Of a DNA stretch of 38,689 bases, positions 16,673 through 24,494 are shown piece after piece. The position numbers and the translations under genes were made by a program. The stretch is from Trichococcus patagoniensis. Its GTDB lineage: Bacteria > Bacillota > Bacilli > Lactobacillales > Aerococcaceae. The DNA lies in NCBI RefSeq assembly GCF_003051085.1, contig NZ_QAOM01000024.1, positions 1 through 38,689 on the forward strand. Direction: 5' to 3'. The notes under the pieces are model-generated. The model was not told where the DNA came from, ran no database searches, and was given only the letters and a program-made list of their open reading frames with translations. Positions within the stretch are counted from its first letter, which is position 1, and every line of letters starts with the position of its first letter.

Positions 16673-17545
16673 TCAGACGTTCCCGATGTGCACGTGCAGC
16701 AATCCGAATTTTTTCCCAAGCGCTGCGGCTGTTTCCAGAGTCTCCATCGAAGTGCTGGCGGTGTCCATCATCTTCCAGCCCGGAAAGAAGCGGTTGACAT
16801 GCCACGGCACTTCTTTGCCGACCTCCTCGGCGATGAAACGCGCCATTCGTTCCAGTTGGTCGATACGGTCATTCACCCCAGGGACGACGAGCGTGGCGAT
16901 TTCGAGATGCACGCCCGCTGCATGGAGATATTTGATGGTATCGAGGACCGGTTGCGCTGTGCCGCCGCAATATTCTTTGTACACTTCGTTATCAGTGCCC
17001 TTCAGATCGACATTGACGGCATCCAGATATGGAATGATGGCATCCAGCGTCTCCTTCGTCGCATAGCCGGCCGTCTTCCAAATATTCTTCAATCCCGCTT
17101 CACGGGCCAGTTTCATCGTGTCGAGCGCATATTCGACAAAGATGATCGGTTCCGTATACGTATAGGCGATGGAAGGACAGCAGGCGGTCAAAGCCCGCCG
17201 CACATGTTCTTCCGGGCTGATGTCCTCCCCATAAATCGGACGATCCGGTTTGGATGCCTGCGAAATCGCCCAGTTCTGGCACCAGAGACAGCGCAGATTA
17301 CAGCCGATCGTAGCGAAGGAGTAGGCTGTAGTGCCGGGAAGGAAATGATTGAGCGGCTTCTTCTCGATGGGATCGATCGCAACCGCGATTGCTTTCCCGT
17401 AATTCAATGCATACAACGTTCCCCCACGGTTTTCCCTGACAGCGCAGATACCCCGTTTGCCTTCCGCGATGACGCAACGATGCGGACAGACGCCGCACCT
17501 GACTCTGCCGTCCGCCAGTTTTTCGTACAGCATGGCTTCTTTCAT
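16673..17545 (-). CDS. amrS: AmmeMemoRadiSam system radical SAM enzyme (short C-terminus)
   Basis: This 290-residue radical SAM protein has the 4Fe-4S motif CNLRCLWCQN, preceded by a second cysteine cluster near the N-terminus (CGVCPHRC, CAVRENRGG). TYTEPIIFVEYALD and NVDLKGTDNEVYKEYC are typical of the AmrS/PflA-activase-like family. It should cleave SAM to a 5'-deoxyadenosyl radical; the substrate is unknown. Known relatives usually continue after IGNV with a PGHEGENTYCPxCG segment, but here a TGA follows IGNV directly. The next gene's ribosome site lies just after, so the tail appears lost. ATG 17545 is chosen over 17563, which abuts AAGGTGG. Confidence 0.87.
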   Translation of the reverse strand: MKEAMLYEKLADGRVRCGVCPHRCVIAEGKRGICAVRENRGGTLYALNYGKAIAVAIDPIEKKPLNHFLPGTTAYSFATIGCNLRCLWCQNWAISQASKPDRPIYGEDISPEEHVRRALTACCPSIAYTYTEPIIFVEYALDTMKLAREAGLKNIWKTAGYATKETLDAIIPYLDAVNVDLKGTDNEVYKEYCGGTAQPVLDTIKYLHAAGVHLEIATLVVPGVNDRIDQLERMARFIAEEVGKEVPWHVNRFFPGWKMMDTASTSMETLETAAALGKKFGLLHVHIGNV

Positions 17546-17569
17546 ATCATCAACCCCAATCATCCACCT

Positions 17570-17589
17570 TGTAAACGTTATCGCTTACA
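17570..17589 (-). promoter_or_regulatory. LacI/CcpA-type operator before the amrS operon
   Basis: TGTAAACGTTATCGCTTACA is a near-perfect palindrome (7 of 8 arm bases match). On the minus strand TGTAAGCGATAACG is close to the cre consensus TGTAANCGNTNNCA, but the CG...CG symmetry also fits other LacI-family repressors. It overlaps the predicted transcription start of the operon, so binding would repress. Confidence 0.6.
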
Positions 17590-17592
17590 TAC

Positions 17593-17622
17593 ATCTTACT
17601 GCATTTCCGCTCCACAATCCAA
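17593..17622 (-). promoter_or_regulatory. Probable promoter of the amrS-memo-metK-ICMT operon
   Basis: On the minus strand TTGGAT (17617-17622), an 18-base spacer and TAAGAT (17593-17598) are acceptable sigma-A boxes. The operator lies immediately downstream. Confidence 0.5.
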
Positions 17623-17720
17623 AATTTGCCAGCTTTAATATCCGGAAAAGCGAAACAGATTTAATGAACGAAAAAATTGCGTCCGCTGCTTTTCATCGAT
17701 CCATCCGATTAATATTGCGC

Positions 17721-17726
17721 TATAAT
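17721..17726 (+). promoter_or_regulatory. -10 element for the acetyltransferase gene
   Basis: A consensus TATAAT lies 46 bases before the start codon at 17772. No good -35 is seen. Confidence 0.55.
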
Positions 17727-17771
17727 TAGTAAAGATACTCAAAAAAATACCATATGTCAGGAGAACGTAAA

Positions 17772-18338
17772 ATGAAATCAGAAAAAGAAAAAATGATTGC
17801 CGGCGAACTTTATTTTTCAAGCAATCCGGAGCTTTCCGCAATGCGACAAAGTTCCCGCGAAAAGATGCGCCTCTTCAACAACGAAACGGATTCCCGCAAG
17901 CGCAGCGAACTGTTGAAAAACTGGTTCGGAAAAACCGGTAAAAATATCTATATCGAACCAACATTTTCGCTGGACTACGGCTCCAATATCTTTGTCGGCG
18001 AGAATTTCTACGCGAACTTCAATTGCACGATACTGGATACGTGTCCGGTCACATTCGGGGACAACGTGATGATCGCGCCGAACGTCAGCTTCTATACGGC
18101 TACTCATCCGATCGATCCGGTCGAACGGAACAGCGGATGGGAGTATGGGAAACCGATCACAATCGGGGACAATGTCTGGATCGGCGGCTCTTCCGTGATC
18201 GGTCCGGGTGTCACGCTGGGGGACAATGTCGTCGTGGGGATGGGCAGCGTCGTGACCAAATCATTCCCGGATAATGTCGTAATTGCAGGGAATCCGGCGC
18301 GCATAATCCGTCACATCGAGCTTTCCGATCCTTCCTGA
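17772..18338 (+). CDS. maa: Maltose/galactoside O-acetyltransferase family protein
   Basis: This 188-residue left-handed beta-helix acetyltransferase has an N-terminal Maa domain ([21 protein letters not shown]..., helices to about 60). Hexapeptide repeats follow ([91 protein letters not shown]). The catalytic His sits in YTATHP. The enzyme acetylates sugars such as maltose or galactosides with acetyl-CoA, perhaps for detoxification; the true substrate is unknown. ATG 17772 follows AGGAG by 8 bases; an upstream ATG at 17754 lacks one. It is monocistronic. Confidence 0.9.
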   Translation: MKSEKEKMIAGELYFSSNPELSAMRQSSREKMRLFNNETDSRKRSELLKNWFGKTGKNIYIEPTFSLDYGSNIFVGENFYANFNCTILDTCPVTFGDNVMIAPNVSFYTATHPIDPVERNSGWEYGKPITIGDNVWIGGSSVIGPGVTLGDNVVVGMGSVVTKSFPDNVVIAGNPARIIRHIELSDPS

Positions 18339-18368
18339 TTGCGGCGGTTGGGGGAAAACTGTTAAAAA

Positions 18369-18450
18369 CCCGGCGAAGTAGCGAGGCTTCGCCAGAGTTC
18401 ACGTGCTCATTCTGGTGCGTTCCTCCCGCCAACGAGCGCCTCACCGGAGA
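18369..18450. repeat. Dispersed palindromic repeat, family A, short copy 2
   Basis: CCCGGCGAAGTAGCGAGGCTTCGCCAGAG is cut down and mutated relative to the first hairpin of the copies at 2011 and 31328 (CTCCGGCGAA/TTCGCCGGAG). A later CGAGCGCCTCACCGGAG matches the last module. The middle module is reduced. It lies between the acetyltransferase stop and a bidirectional terminator. Confidence 0.55.
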
Positions 18451-18470
18451 ACACGGTCAAAAATGCTGAA

Positions 18471-18515
18471 AAACGATAACGGTCAGCTGGATGCAGCTGA
18501 CCGTTATCGTTTTCC
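18471..18515. terminator. Bidirectional terminator between converging genes
   Basis: A perfect 18-bp stem (18471-18488 with 18495-18512; arms AAACGATAACGGTCAGCT and its complement) with a 6-base loop. It has A-rich and T-rich flanks on the two sides, so it serves the acetyltransferase gene and the GNAT-Maf gene. Confidence 0.9.
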
Positions 18516-18541
18516 TTGCTATTGACGGATCAGTTCTCGGC

Positions 18542-19675
18542 CTATGCTTCTGCTTCCGTCAACAAACGGTGGATTGCTTTATCGACCAAGGCGACCGGCA
18601 ACCCGACAATCGTGTTATAGTCCCCTTCAATCCCGGAAACCCAAAGCGCTGCTTCCTCCTGGATGCCGTATGCTCCGGCTTTGTCCATCGGCCTGCCCGA
18701 TGCAACATATGCCTGCACTTCCTCATCCATCCGATCGTCCCATTCAAAGAAGCTGACTTTCGTCTCAGAAGCAAAAGTCACTTCCTTTTCGCCCCACAAA
18801 ATGCTGACACCGGTCAGGACCGAATGGGTCTTGCCTGCCATTGCGCGCAGCATCGCATAGGCGTCGGCTTCATCAACCGGTTTGCCAAGTATCTTTTCGT
18901 CCAACACGACCACAGTGTCCGATCCGATGACCATCGCTGCTCTGTTGTCACTGTGGATGACCGCCGCCTTTTCCCGCGCCAATGTCTCCACCAACTCCGC
19001 CGCGGTGTCAATGAACATCTCTTGTTCTGCTTCGGCCAGGATGCGCTCTTCTATCGCCTTTTCGTCGATATCCGCAACTTGGACCGCGAAGTCCTTTATG
19101 CACAAGGACAGCAATTCGCTGCGCCTCGGCGATTGACTCGCCAAAATGATTTTCGGATCCATCCGTTTCCCCCTATCCAATTCCCCTTCAAAATGCAGAA
19201 TCATATCATACCAGACGGCATTCCCGTGCGTAGAGCTCGATTTGCCGCTGTTGACCAACCCGAATTTCTCGTAGTAAGGAATCTTTTCCTCTTTGCAGCA
19301 AAGCGTCAACCCTTTCCTGCCTGCTTGCCTGGCCGCGTCGATCAATGCTGTCAGCAGTTTCCCCGCGATTCCCTGCCTTCTGTAGGCCGGACTCACATCC
19401 AAACCGAATACGCTTTGATAAGCGCCCTCCGGATTATGCAGCGCAGCATCGTGGTAATGGGCATCCCTGATGATCGGTTCATCGATGACGGCTCCGTTCA
19501 CGAATCCCACCATTTCGCCGTCCGCTTCGGCAATCAGGAAACTCTCCGGGAACAATTGCAGCCGCTCGCTGAGTGATGCAAGCGTCGCCGCCTCGGCCTC
19601 CGGGAAACACGAATCCTCTATTATTTTCAGTTCATCCAAATCCTGCAGCTCAGATTTTCTTATATTCACTTGCAT
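18542..19675 (-). CDS. GNAT acetyltransferase fused to Maf-type nucleotide pyrophosphatase
   Basis: A single 377-residue frame joins two complete domains. Residues 1-160 are a GNAT acetyltransferase resembling bacterial arylalkylamine (AANAT-like) enzymes: the acetyl-CoA motif GLDVSPAYRRQGIAGKLL, CCKEEKIPYYEKFGL and STHGNAVWYDM. Residues 172-377 are a Maf/YhdE-type nucleoside triphosphate pyrophosphatase: IILASQSPRRSELL, VIGSDTVVVLDEKILGKP and KAGAYGIQEEAALWVSGIEGDYNTIVGLP. Maf proteins hydrolyse non-canonical or modified dNTP/UTP and are linked to septum control. An internal ATG at 19162 has AGGGGG 8 bases upstream, so the Maf part may also be made alone. There is no stop or frameshift between the domains. 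Confidence 0.9.
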   Translation of the reverse strand: MQVNIRKSELQDLDELKIIEDSCFPEAEAATLASLSERLQLFPESFLIAEADGEMVGFVNGAVIDEPIIRDAHYHDAALHNPEGAYQSVFGLDVSPAYRRQGIAGKLLTALIDAARQAGRKGLTLCCKEEKIPYYEKFGLVNSGKSSSTHGNAVWYDMILHFEGELDRGKRMDPKIILASQSPRRSELLSLCIKDFAVQVADIDEKAIEERILAEAEQEMFIDTAAELVETLAREKAAVIHSDNRAAMVIGSDTVVVLDEKILGKPVDEADAYAMLRAMAGKTHSVLTGVSILWGEKEVTFASETKVSFFEWDDRMDEEVQAYVASGRPMDKAGAYGIQEEAALWVSGIEGDYNTIVGLPVALVDKAIHRLLTEAEA

Positions 19676-19808
19676 CTTCTGAATCCCTCTTTTCTGTCCA
19701 CTGTTTATATTACCGATAAGTCGCTGATTTTTCCAGAAAATTCGTTCTGCACAGACTCCCGGAAAAAAACATTACCCGGATTGAACAAACCGCGCTCTCC
19801 CACTATGT

Positions 19809-19825
19809 CAGAAAGCGATTGCATT
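19809..19825 (+). promoter_or_regulatory. cre-like site upstream of the OFA transporter
   Basis: AGAAAGCGATTGCATT differs from the CcpA operator consensus TGNAANCGNNNNCA at few positions. It lies about 90 bases before the transporter start. No clean -35/-10 pair was identified nearby, so its role is tentative. Confidence 0.4.
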
Positions 19826-19909
19826 AACGGCGATTCGAGAGTATGATGACGATAGCTTGATTATATATTCACTAATTCCATCATATCATTACCTAAGGGG
19901 GGCTTCAAA

Positions 19910-21157
19910 ATGAACAACATTGAAAATAAATGGATGCGTGCCGCTGTCCCGGCACTGCTGATCCATTGCAGCATCGGGACAGTCTACTGCTGGTCGCTGC
20001 TGAAGGGAGGCATCGCCGAATATATCGGCAGGCCTTTACCCGAAGTCGAATGGGCCTTTAGTCTGGCGATTTTCTGCCTCGGGATGTCTGCTGCCTTCGC
20101 CGGCAAGATCGTCGAAAAGGATATCCATAAAGCTTCGCTGATTGCAGCGGTTTGCTTCGCATCCGGGATGGCCGGAACGGGCTTTTTCATCCAACAGAAA
20201 TCGCTGATCGGGATTTTTCTGACCTATGGCGTTTTGATGGGCATCGGTTGCGGCATCGGCTACCTTTCGCCGGTAAAGACATTGATGCTCTGGTTCAAGG
20301 ACAATAAAGGCCTCGCCACCGGAATAGCAGTGGCCGGGTTCGGTTTGGCCAAAGTCATCGCCAGCCCGATCATCCAGACGCTGCTGGGTGCAACGAACGC
20401 TGACGGCACCATGGTTGACCCGACTCGTCTCTACAAACTGTTCTACATCCTGGCTGTAGCCTACTTCATCATGATGTTCATCGGCCATCTTCTTTTGAAG
20501 AAGCCTGCGGATTGGGTGGAAGTGACCACGAAGACGGAAGGCGGGCACACGTTGGACATCTTCAAGAACAGGACGTTCATCGGCATCTGGGTGATGTTTT
20601 ATCTCAACATCACCTGCGGATTGGCGCTCATCTCCCAAGAAAAGGATCTCCTGCATTTCATCGGTTTCGGAGCGATCGCTACAATCAGTTCCTTGACCGC
20701 GATTTTTAACGCAAGTGGCCGACTCGCCTTTTCAGCATTTGGAGACAGGCTGAAAGACAGGAATACCATCTATATCTGGATTTTTGGTTTATCGATTGCT
20801 GGTACAGCAATTACGCTTTTGGCGAACGGCGTGAATAATGCCATCGCTCCGCTGATTATTTTGTTGCTGTGCGTCATCAACGCGGGTTACGGCGGCGGCT
20901 TCTCCAGTCTTCCGCCGCTGTTGGCGGATCGCTTCGGAATGAATACCATCAGCACCGTCCATGGACTGGCTTTGTCGGCTTGGGCCTTTGCCGGATTATC
21001 CGGAAATCAGTTGAGCGCCTTCATCATCGCGAAGACAGGCTCCTATAACAATATCCTGTATGCCATCTTGGCAATGTATGCCGTAGCCTTCTTCATCAGC
21101 GCGTTCCTGCTGCGGGCAAAACCGGACGAAAAAAGAAGACATCCCGTCCATCACTGA
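19910..21157 (+). CDS. OFA-family MFS transporter (oxalate/formate antiporter-like)
   Basis: This 415-residue protein has about twelve membrane helices in two six-helix halves around a charged central loop. It carries OFA-type signatures: an HCSIGTVYCWSLLKG first helix and GIGYLSPVKTLMLWFKDNKGLATGIAVAGFGLAK in the region of helices 4-5. OFA members exchange formate, oxalate or other small carboxylates; the substrate here is not predictable. AGGGGGG lies 8-9 bases before the ATG. The gene is monocistronic with an 18-bp terminator stem after it. Its proximity to a cre-like site suggests carbon regulation. Confidence 0.9.
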   Translation: MNNIENKWMRAAVPALLIHCSIGTVYCWSLLKGGIAEYIGRPLPEVEWAFSLAIFCLGMSAAFAGKIVEKDIHKASLIAAVCFASGMAGTGFFIQQKSLIGIFLTYGVLMGIGCGIGYLSPVKTLMLWFKDNKGLATGIAVAGFGLAKVIASPIIQTLLGATNADGTMVDPTRLYKLFYILAVAYFIMMFIGHLLLKKPADWVEVTTKTEGGHTLDIFKNRTFIGIWVMFYLNITCGLALISQEKDLLHFIGFGAIATISSLTAIFNASGRLAFSAFGDRLKDRNTIYIWIFGLSIAGTAITLLANGVNNAIAPLIILLLCVINAGYGGGFSSLPPLLADRFGMNTISTVHGLALSAWAFAGLSGNQLSAFIIAKTGSYNNILYAILAMYAVAFFISAFLLRAKPDEKRRHPVHH

Positions 21158-21168
21158 CACAACAAATA

Positions 21169-21209
21169 AAAATCGTGGGCTGCCTCGTTTTGAGGCAGCC
21201 CACGATTTT
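21169..21209 (+). terminator. Terminator of the OFA transporter gene
   Basis: A perfect 18-bp stem (21169-21186 with 21192-21209; the loop is GTTTT) ends in ATTTT followed by GTGG. It abuts the family B repeat and appears to be part of the same element, because a similar stem precedes the other copy at 36254-36285. Confidence 0.9.
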
Positions 21210-21369
21210 GTGGTTTAGTGGTATGGATGTTTGATCCTTGGTTCGAGTTCATGGCGGAATTCCCCTCCAAAAAGGCGTTGGAGGGGAATCTCGTGCTTTC
21301 TTCGGACGTTTTCCCCCGCCAAAATGGTTTTGGCGGGTTATTTCTGAGCATAAATTCAATTACGATATA
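21210..21369. repeat. Dispersed repeat family B, copy 1
   Basis: The core GTGGTTTAGTGGTATGGATG, TTGATCCTTGGTTCGAGTTC and ATGGCGGAATTCCCC is nearly identical to 36289-36396. A CCCCGCCAAA/TTTTGGCGGG-type hairpin and TTAT-GAGCAT-AATTCA-TTAC end both copies. This copy carries an extra segment of about 50 bases with a CCCCTCCAA/TTGGAGGGG hairpin. The beginning echoes a tRNA D loop and T loop (TTAGTGGTA, GGTTCGAGTTC) but no tRNA folds. Confidence 0.8.
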
Positions 21370-21379
21370 AAATCAAAGG

Positions 21380-21428
21380 GGTGTCCCACAACTAGAATGG
21401 TACTTTCTAGTTGTGGGACACCTCCTTT
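21380..21428. terminator. Bidirectional terminator between the OFA transporter and metH
   Basis: An 18-bp stem (21380-21397 with 21405-21422; the arm starts GGTGTCCCACAACTAGAA) has CTCCTTTTCTT on its right flank and AAAGG/TTTGATTTT on the other. It lies immediately after the metH stop on the minus strand. Confidence 0.85.
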
Positions 21429-21430
21429 TC

Positions 21431-23812
21431 TTATGCTTTTCCGAAGACTTCTTCAGCTACTGTGACGCCGGCTCGGGCGTCTTTGCAGTAGTAATCCGCG
21501 CCGATGGCTTTGGCGTACTTTTCTGTCAGTACGGCTCCCCCGACGAAGACCTTCACAGGCAAACCAGCCTCGCGCAAGGCTGTGATCGTATCCTCCATCG
21601 CCGTGACGGTCGTCGTCATCAGCGCAGACAGTCCGACCAATTTAACTTGATGTTGCTTGGCAACTGCCACAACCTCCTCGATCGGGACATCCTTACCTAG
21701 GTCGATGACGTCGTAGCCATAGTTTTCAAGCAGGACTTTAGCCAGATTTTTTCCGATATCATGGATATCCCCTCTTACGGTGGCCATGACGATGGTCCCC
21801 TTTGATTCCAGCTTCTCATTACCGGCCGCAAGTTTTGCCCGGATCGTCTCGAAGGCTTTACCGGCCGTTTCGGCGGCGCGGATCAGCTGAGGCAGGAAGA
21901 TGTTCTTCTGTTCATAGAGCTTGCCGACTTCATCCAATGCCGGCACGATGTGATCGTCCACGACCGCCAACGGAGTGTTGTCTTTAAGCAACGTGTTGGT
22001 CGCCTTCATGATCCCAGTTTCGTCGCCCTCCAAGAGCATTTCCCGGTAGGAACGGACCACGTTTTCCTGCTTGGGCCCATCGGATTTGACCACAGCCTTT
22101 TTATTGTTGTAGTCGATATAGTCGATGGCGCCTTCGTCCTGACCCGACAGTACATTGAACGCGCGCATCGTGTCAACGATTCCGTCGGCCCCTGGATTGA
22201 TGATGACCGTATCCAGTCCCGAAGTCAGCGCCATCGCGAAATAGGTACGGTTGATCAGAGCTCGGAAAGGAAGCCCGTAGGAAACATTGCTCAACCCCAA
22301 AGTGGTCAGTGCCTGCGTGTTTTCCTTGACCCAACGCAAAGCCTTCAAAGTCTCCATTACCGCTTCCTGTTGAGCCGCCGCAGTGAGCACAAGGCAATCC
22401 ACCAACAATCTGCCCGCGCCGATGCCGTACTCTCCGGCACGATCGATCAACTTTTGGGCGACCTTGGTCCGGCCGGCCGCATCATCCGGGATACCCGCTT
22501 CATCGAGGCACAAAGCCACGACAAAGGCGCCGTATTTCTGGACGATCGGATAGATTTCGGCCATCGAGGACTCTTTCCCGTTGACCGAATTGACGATTGC
22601 GACACCGCTGTAACGCCTCAAGGCTGCTTCAAGCACTTCCGGTTTGGTCGAATCGAACTGCAGCGGCGCTTCCACCAGACCGCTCATTCCATCTATGATT
22701 TTTATCATGTAGTCCGTTTCGTCGATCATCGGCAATGAGGTGTTGACGTCCAACACATCCGCACCTTTTTGTACCTGTTCGAAAGCCACTTTGATGGCCG
22801 CCAATGGATTGCCTGCCACGAATTGTTCCTTCAATTTCTTGTTGCCGGACGGATTGATCCGCTCGCCGATGAGGGTGATTTGGCCGTCCAAGCACACCTT
22901 CTTCTGTGCGGAACAGACGTAGCGTTTCAATTGGTTGGCTTCCCTTTTCACAAAAAGCGCTTTAGCCTGCTGCAGATTGCGGATGTATTCTGGTGTCGTG
23001 CCGCAGCAGCCACCGATCACAGAGACTCCCAATCCGGTCAATTCCTTAGCGACCTCAAGGTAGTCCTTGGAACCAACGTTATATTTGGCGATGCCTGCTT
23101 CCGTAACAGGGATGCCGGCGTTCGCCTGCACCATCACCGGCGTGTTTGTGGCGTCCAAAATCCTTTTGATGATCGGTAGCAGTTCTTTGGGGCCCAAAGA
23201 GCAGTTGACACCGAGCACATCCACACCCAATGCATCCAAAGAGAGTGCCATTATTTCCGGCTCGGTTCCGGTCAAGGTGTTGCCATCCTCCGTAAAGGTC
23301 ATCGTCGCGAAGATCGGCAGGTTGCAGTTTTCTTTCGCCGCCAAAACGGCCGCGCGCATTTCCGCCAGATCCGACATCGTTTCGATGAGGATCAGATCCG
23401 CTCCGGCTGCTGCCCCGATCGTCACTTGCTCGCGGAAATAATCATATGCCTGATCGAAATCAAGCAGCCCGATCGGTTTCATCATCTTCCCGACCGGTCC
23501 GATATCGAGCGCTACCTGCGCCCCGGTTCCTGCCGTTGCGGCTTTGGCGATTTCGACGGCAGCAGTGATCACTTCCGTAACGGAGTAGCCGGTTTCCTGC
23601 AGTTTATAGGCATTCGCTCCAAAAGTATTGGTCGTGATGAATTGTGCCCCTGCTTCGACGTATTCCCGATGGATCCGGCCAAGCAGTTCGGGATCCTCCA
23701 GATTCAACGCTTCCGGATTTTGGCCGGCTTTCATCCCGTATGTCTGGAGCATCGTGCCCATCGCTCCATCGAAGAGAAGCAGTTCTTCTCCAATTTGTTT
23801 TCTGATATCCAT
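21431..23812 (-). CDS. metH: Cobalamin-dependent methionine synthase, short form
   Basis: MetH transfers a methyl group from 5-methyl-THF to homocysteine through cobalamin. The 793-residue protein has a homocysteine-methyltransferase barrel (1-290, zinc cysteines in GVNCSLGP and GGCCGTTP), a pterin-binding barrel (about 315-570, IGERINPSGNKKLKE), a cap region, and a B12 domain with the cobalt-ligand motif DIHDIGKN (about 685). It ends at the B12 domain, lacking the C-terminal reactivation domain of E. coli MetH (about 1230 residues). That function is encoded by the adjacent gene. AGGAGGCAAAGGG precedes the ATG. It is last in a metF-reactivation-metH operon. Confidence 0.96.
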   Translation of the reverse strand: MDIRKQIGEELLLFDGAMGTMLQTYGMKAGQNPEALNLEDPELLGRIHREYVEAGAQFITTNTFGANAYKLQETGYSVTEVITAAVEIAKAATAGTGAQVALDIGPVGKMMKPIGLLDFDQAYDYFREQVTIGAAAGADLILIETMSDLAEMRAAVLAAKENCNLPIFATMTFTEDGNTLTGTEPEIMALSLDALGVDVLGVNCSLGPKELLPIIKRILDATNTPVMVQANAGIPVTEAGIAKYNVGSKDYLEVAKELTGLGVSVIGGCCGTTPEYIRNLQQAKALFVKREANQLKRYVCSAQKKVCLDGQITLIGERINPSGNKKLKEQFVAGNPLAAIKVAFEQVQKGADVLDVNTSLPMIDETDYMIKIIDGMSGLVEAPLQFDSTKPEVLEAALRRYSGVAIVNSVNGKESSMAEIYPIVQKYGAFVVALCLDEAGIPDDAAGRTKVAQKLIDRAGEYGIGAGRLLVDCLVLTAAAQQEAVMETLKALRWVKENTQALTTLGLSNVSYGLPFRALINRTYFAMALTSGLDTVIINPGADGIVDTMRAFNVLSGQDEGAIDYIDYNNKKAVVKSDGPKQENVVRSYREMLLEGDETGIMKATNTLLKDNTPLAVVDDHIVPALDEVGKLYEQKNIFLPQLIRAAETAGKAFETIRAKLAAGNEKLESKGTIVMATVRGDIHDIGKNLAKVLLENYGYDVIDLGKDVPIEEVVAVAKQHQVKLVGLSALMTTTVTAMEDTITALREAGLPVKVFVGGAVLTEKYAKAIGADYYCKDARAGVTVAEEVFGKA

Positions 23813-23828
23813 CCCTTTGCCTCCTAGC

Positions 23829-24494
23829 TTAACTTCTGGCCGTACAACTGTCGTTCAGATCGCACGCGCTGCAGCTGGCATTCCCGCAGCGATGGTTCTT
23901 CCCTTTGGAGATGCCTTCCTCCAGAACGCCCAAAATCGCCACAATCGATTTTCTTGGCGTCATCAGCATCGAATCCGTCAGATGGACCCCGATCCGCTTG
24001 TCCGACTGCAATTCCCCGAGCAACGTTTTGTTGGTGGCCAGCGGAAGATCCCCATATCCGGGTGCGTAACGAAAAGTCAATGCAGCTCCCGCTGGCAGTT
24101 GGCTTTCGATTTCCTGCTGGCAACGGTCCGCGATCGTCTCGACGAATGCGGATGCACAGGCATCAGCGATCATGCCCAATGTCGGTGACATCATTTTATT
24201 GCGCTCAATGAGAAGGTCCCCCTGCGCGCCTAACGTGCAGACCATGATGTATACCTCATTGCATCGCTTAAGCGTGCGGGTGATGCTTTTCCCTTCCAAC
24301 ACTACAGCGGTCCCTACCAGCTTAATTACGTTCTCAACGGAGTGGTCCAGCAGGTAGTGCCCATAAGTCCATTTCCCGGCGATTGCCTGCTCGAACTGGG
24401 CGGCGATGGCCTCCATGTCGCTCCTTGTCCGTTCGTCCGGTTGTTTGTTGCCGAAGCCAAGGTACTTCGCGACCAGCTTCAGATCCGTCTTCAT
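23829..24494 (-). CDS. Methionine synthase reactivation-domain protein
   Basis: This 221-residue stand-alone version of the MetH activation domain rescues the oxidised cob(II)alamin form by reductive methylation with SAM. The SAM-site signature RYAPGYGDLPLATNKTLLGEL and the following KRIGVHLTDSMLMTPRKSIVAILGV are clear. The C-terminus is cysteine-rich (CGNASCSACDLNDSC), suggestive of an iron-sulfur or metal site. It starts inside the metF stop (ATGA overlap) and ends 16 bases before metH, so stoichiometric expression with its partner is expected. Confidence 0.92.
   Translation of the reverse strand: MKTDLKLVAKYLGFGNKQPDERTRSDMEAIAAQFEQAIAGKWTYGHYLLDHSVENVIKLVGTAVVLEGKSITRTLKRCNEVYIMVCTLGAQGDLLIERNKMMSPTLGMIADACASAFVETIADRCQQEIESQLPAGAALTFRYAPGYGDLPLATNKTLLGELQSDKRIGVHLTDSMLMTPRKSIVAILGVLEEGISKGKNHRCGNASCSACDLNDSCTARS

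Noticed and set aside
16673-16675. TGA of the radical SAM gene read as selenocysteine
   Set aside because: Read-through gives KGGIPYVG, unlike the family tail, and the next gene's ribosome site lies there. It is a real stop.
21210-21260. tRNA gene in the family B repeat
   Set aside because: D-like and T-like loops are only 16 bases apart; no anticodon arm, acceptor stem or CCA fit.
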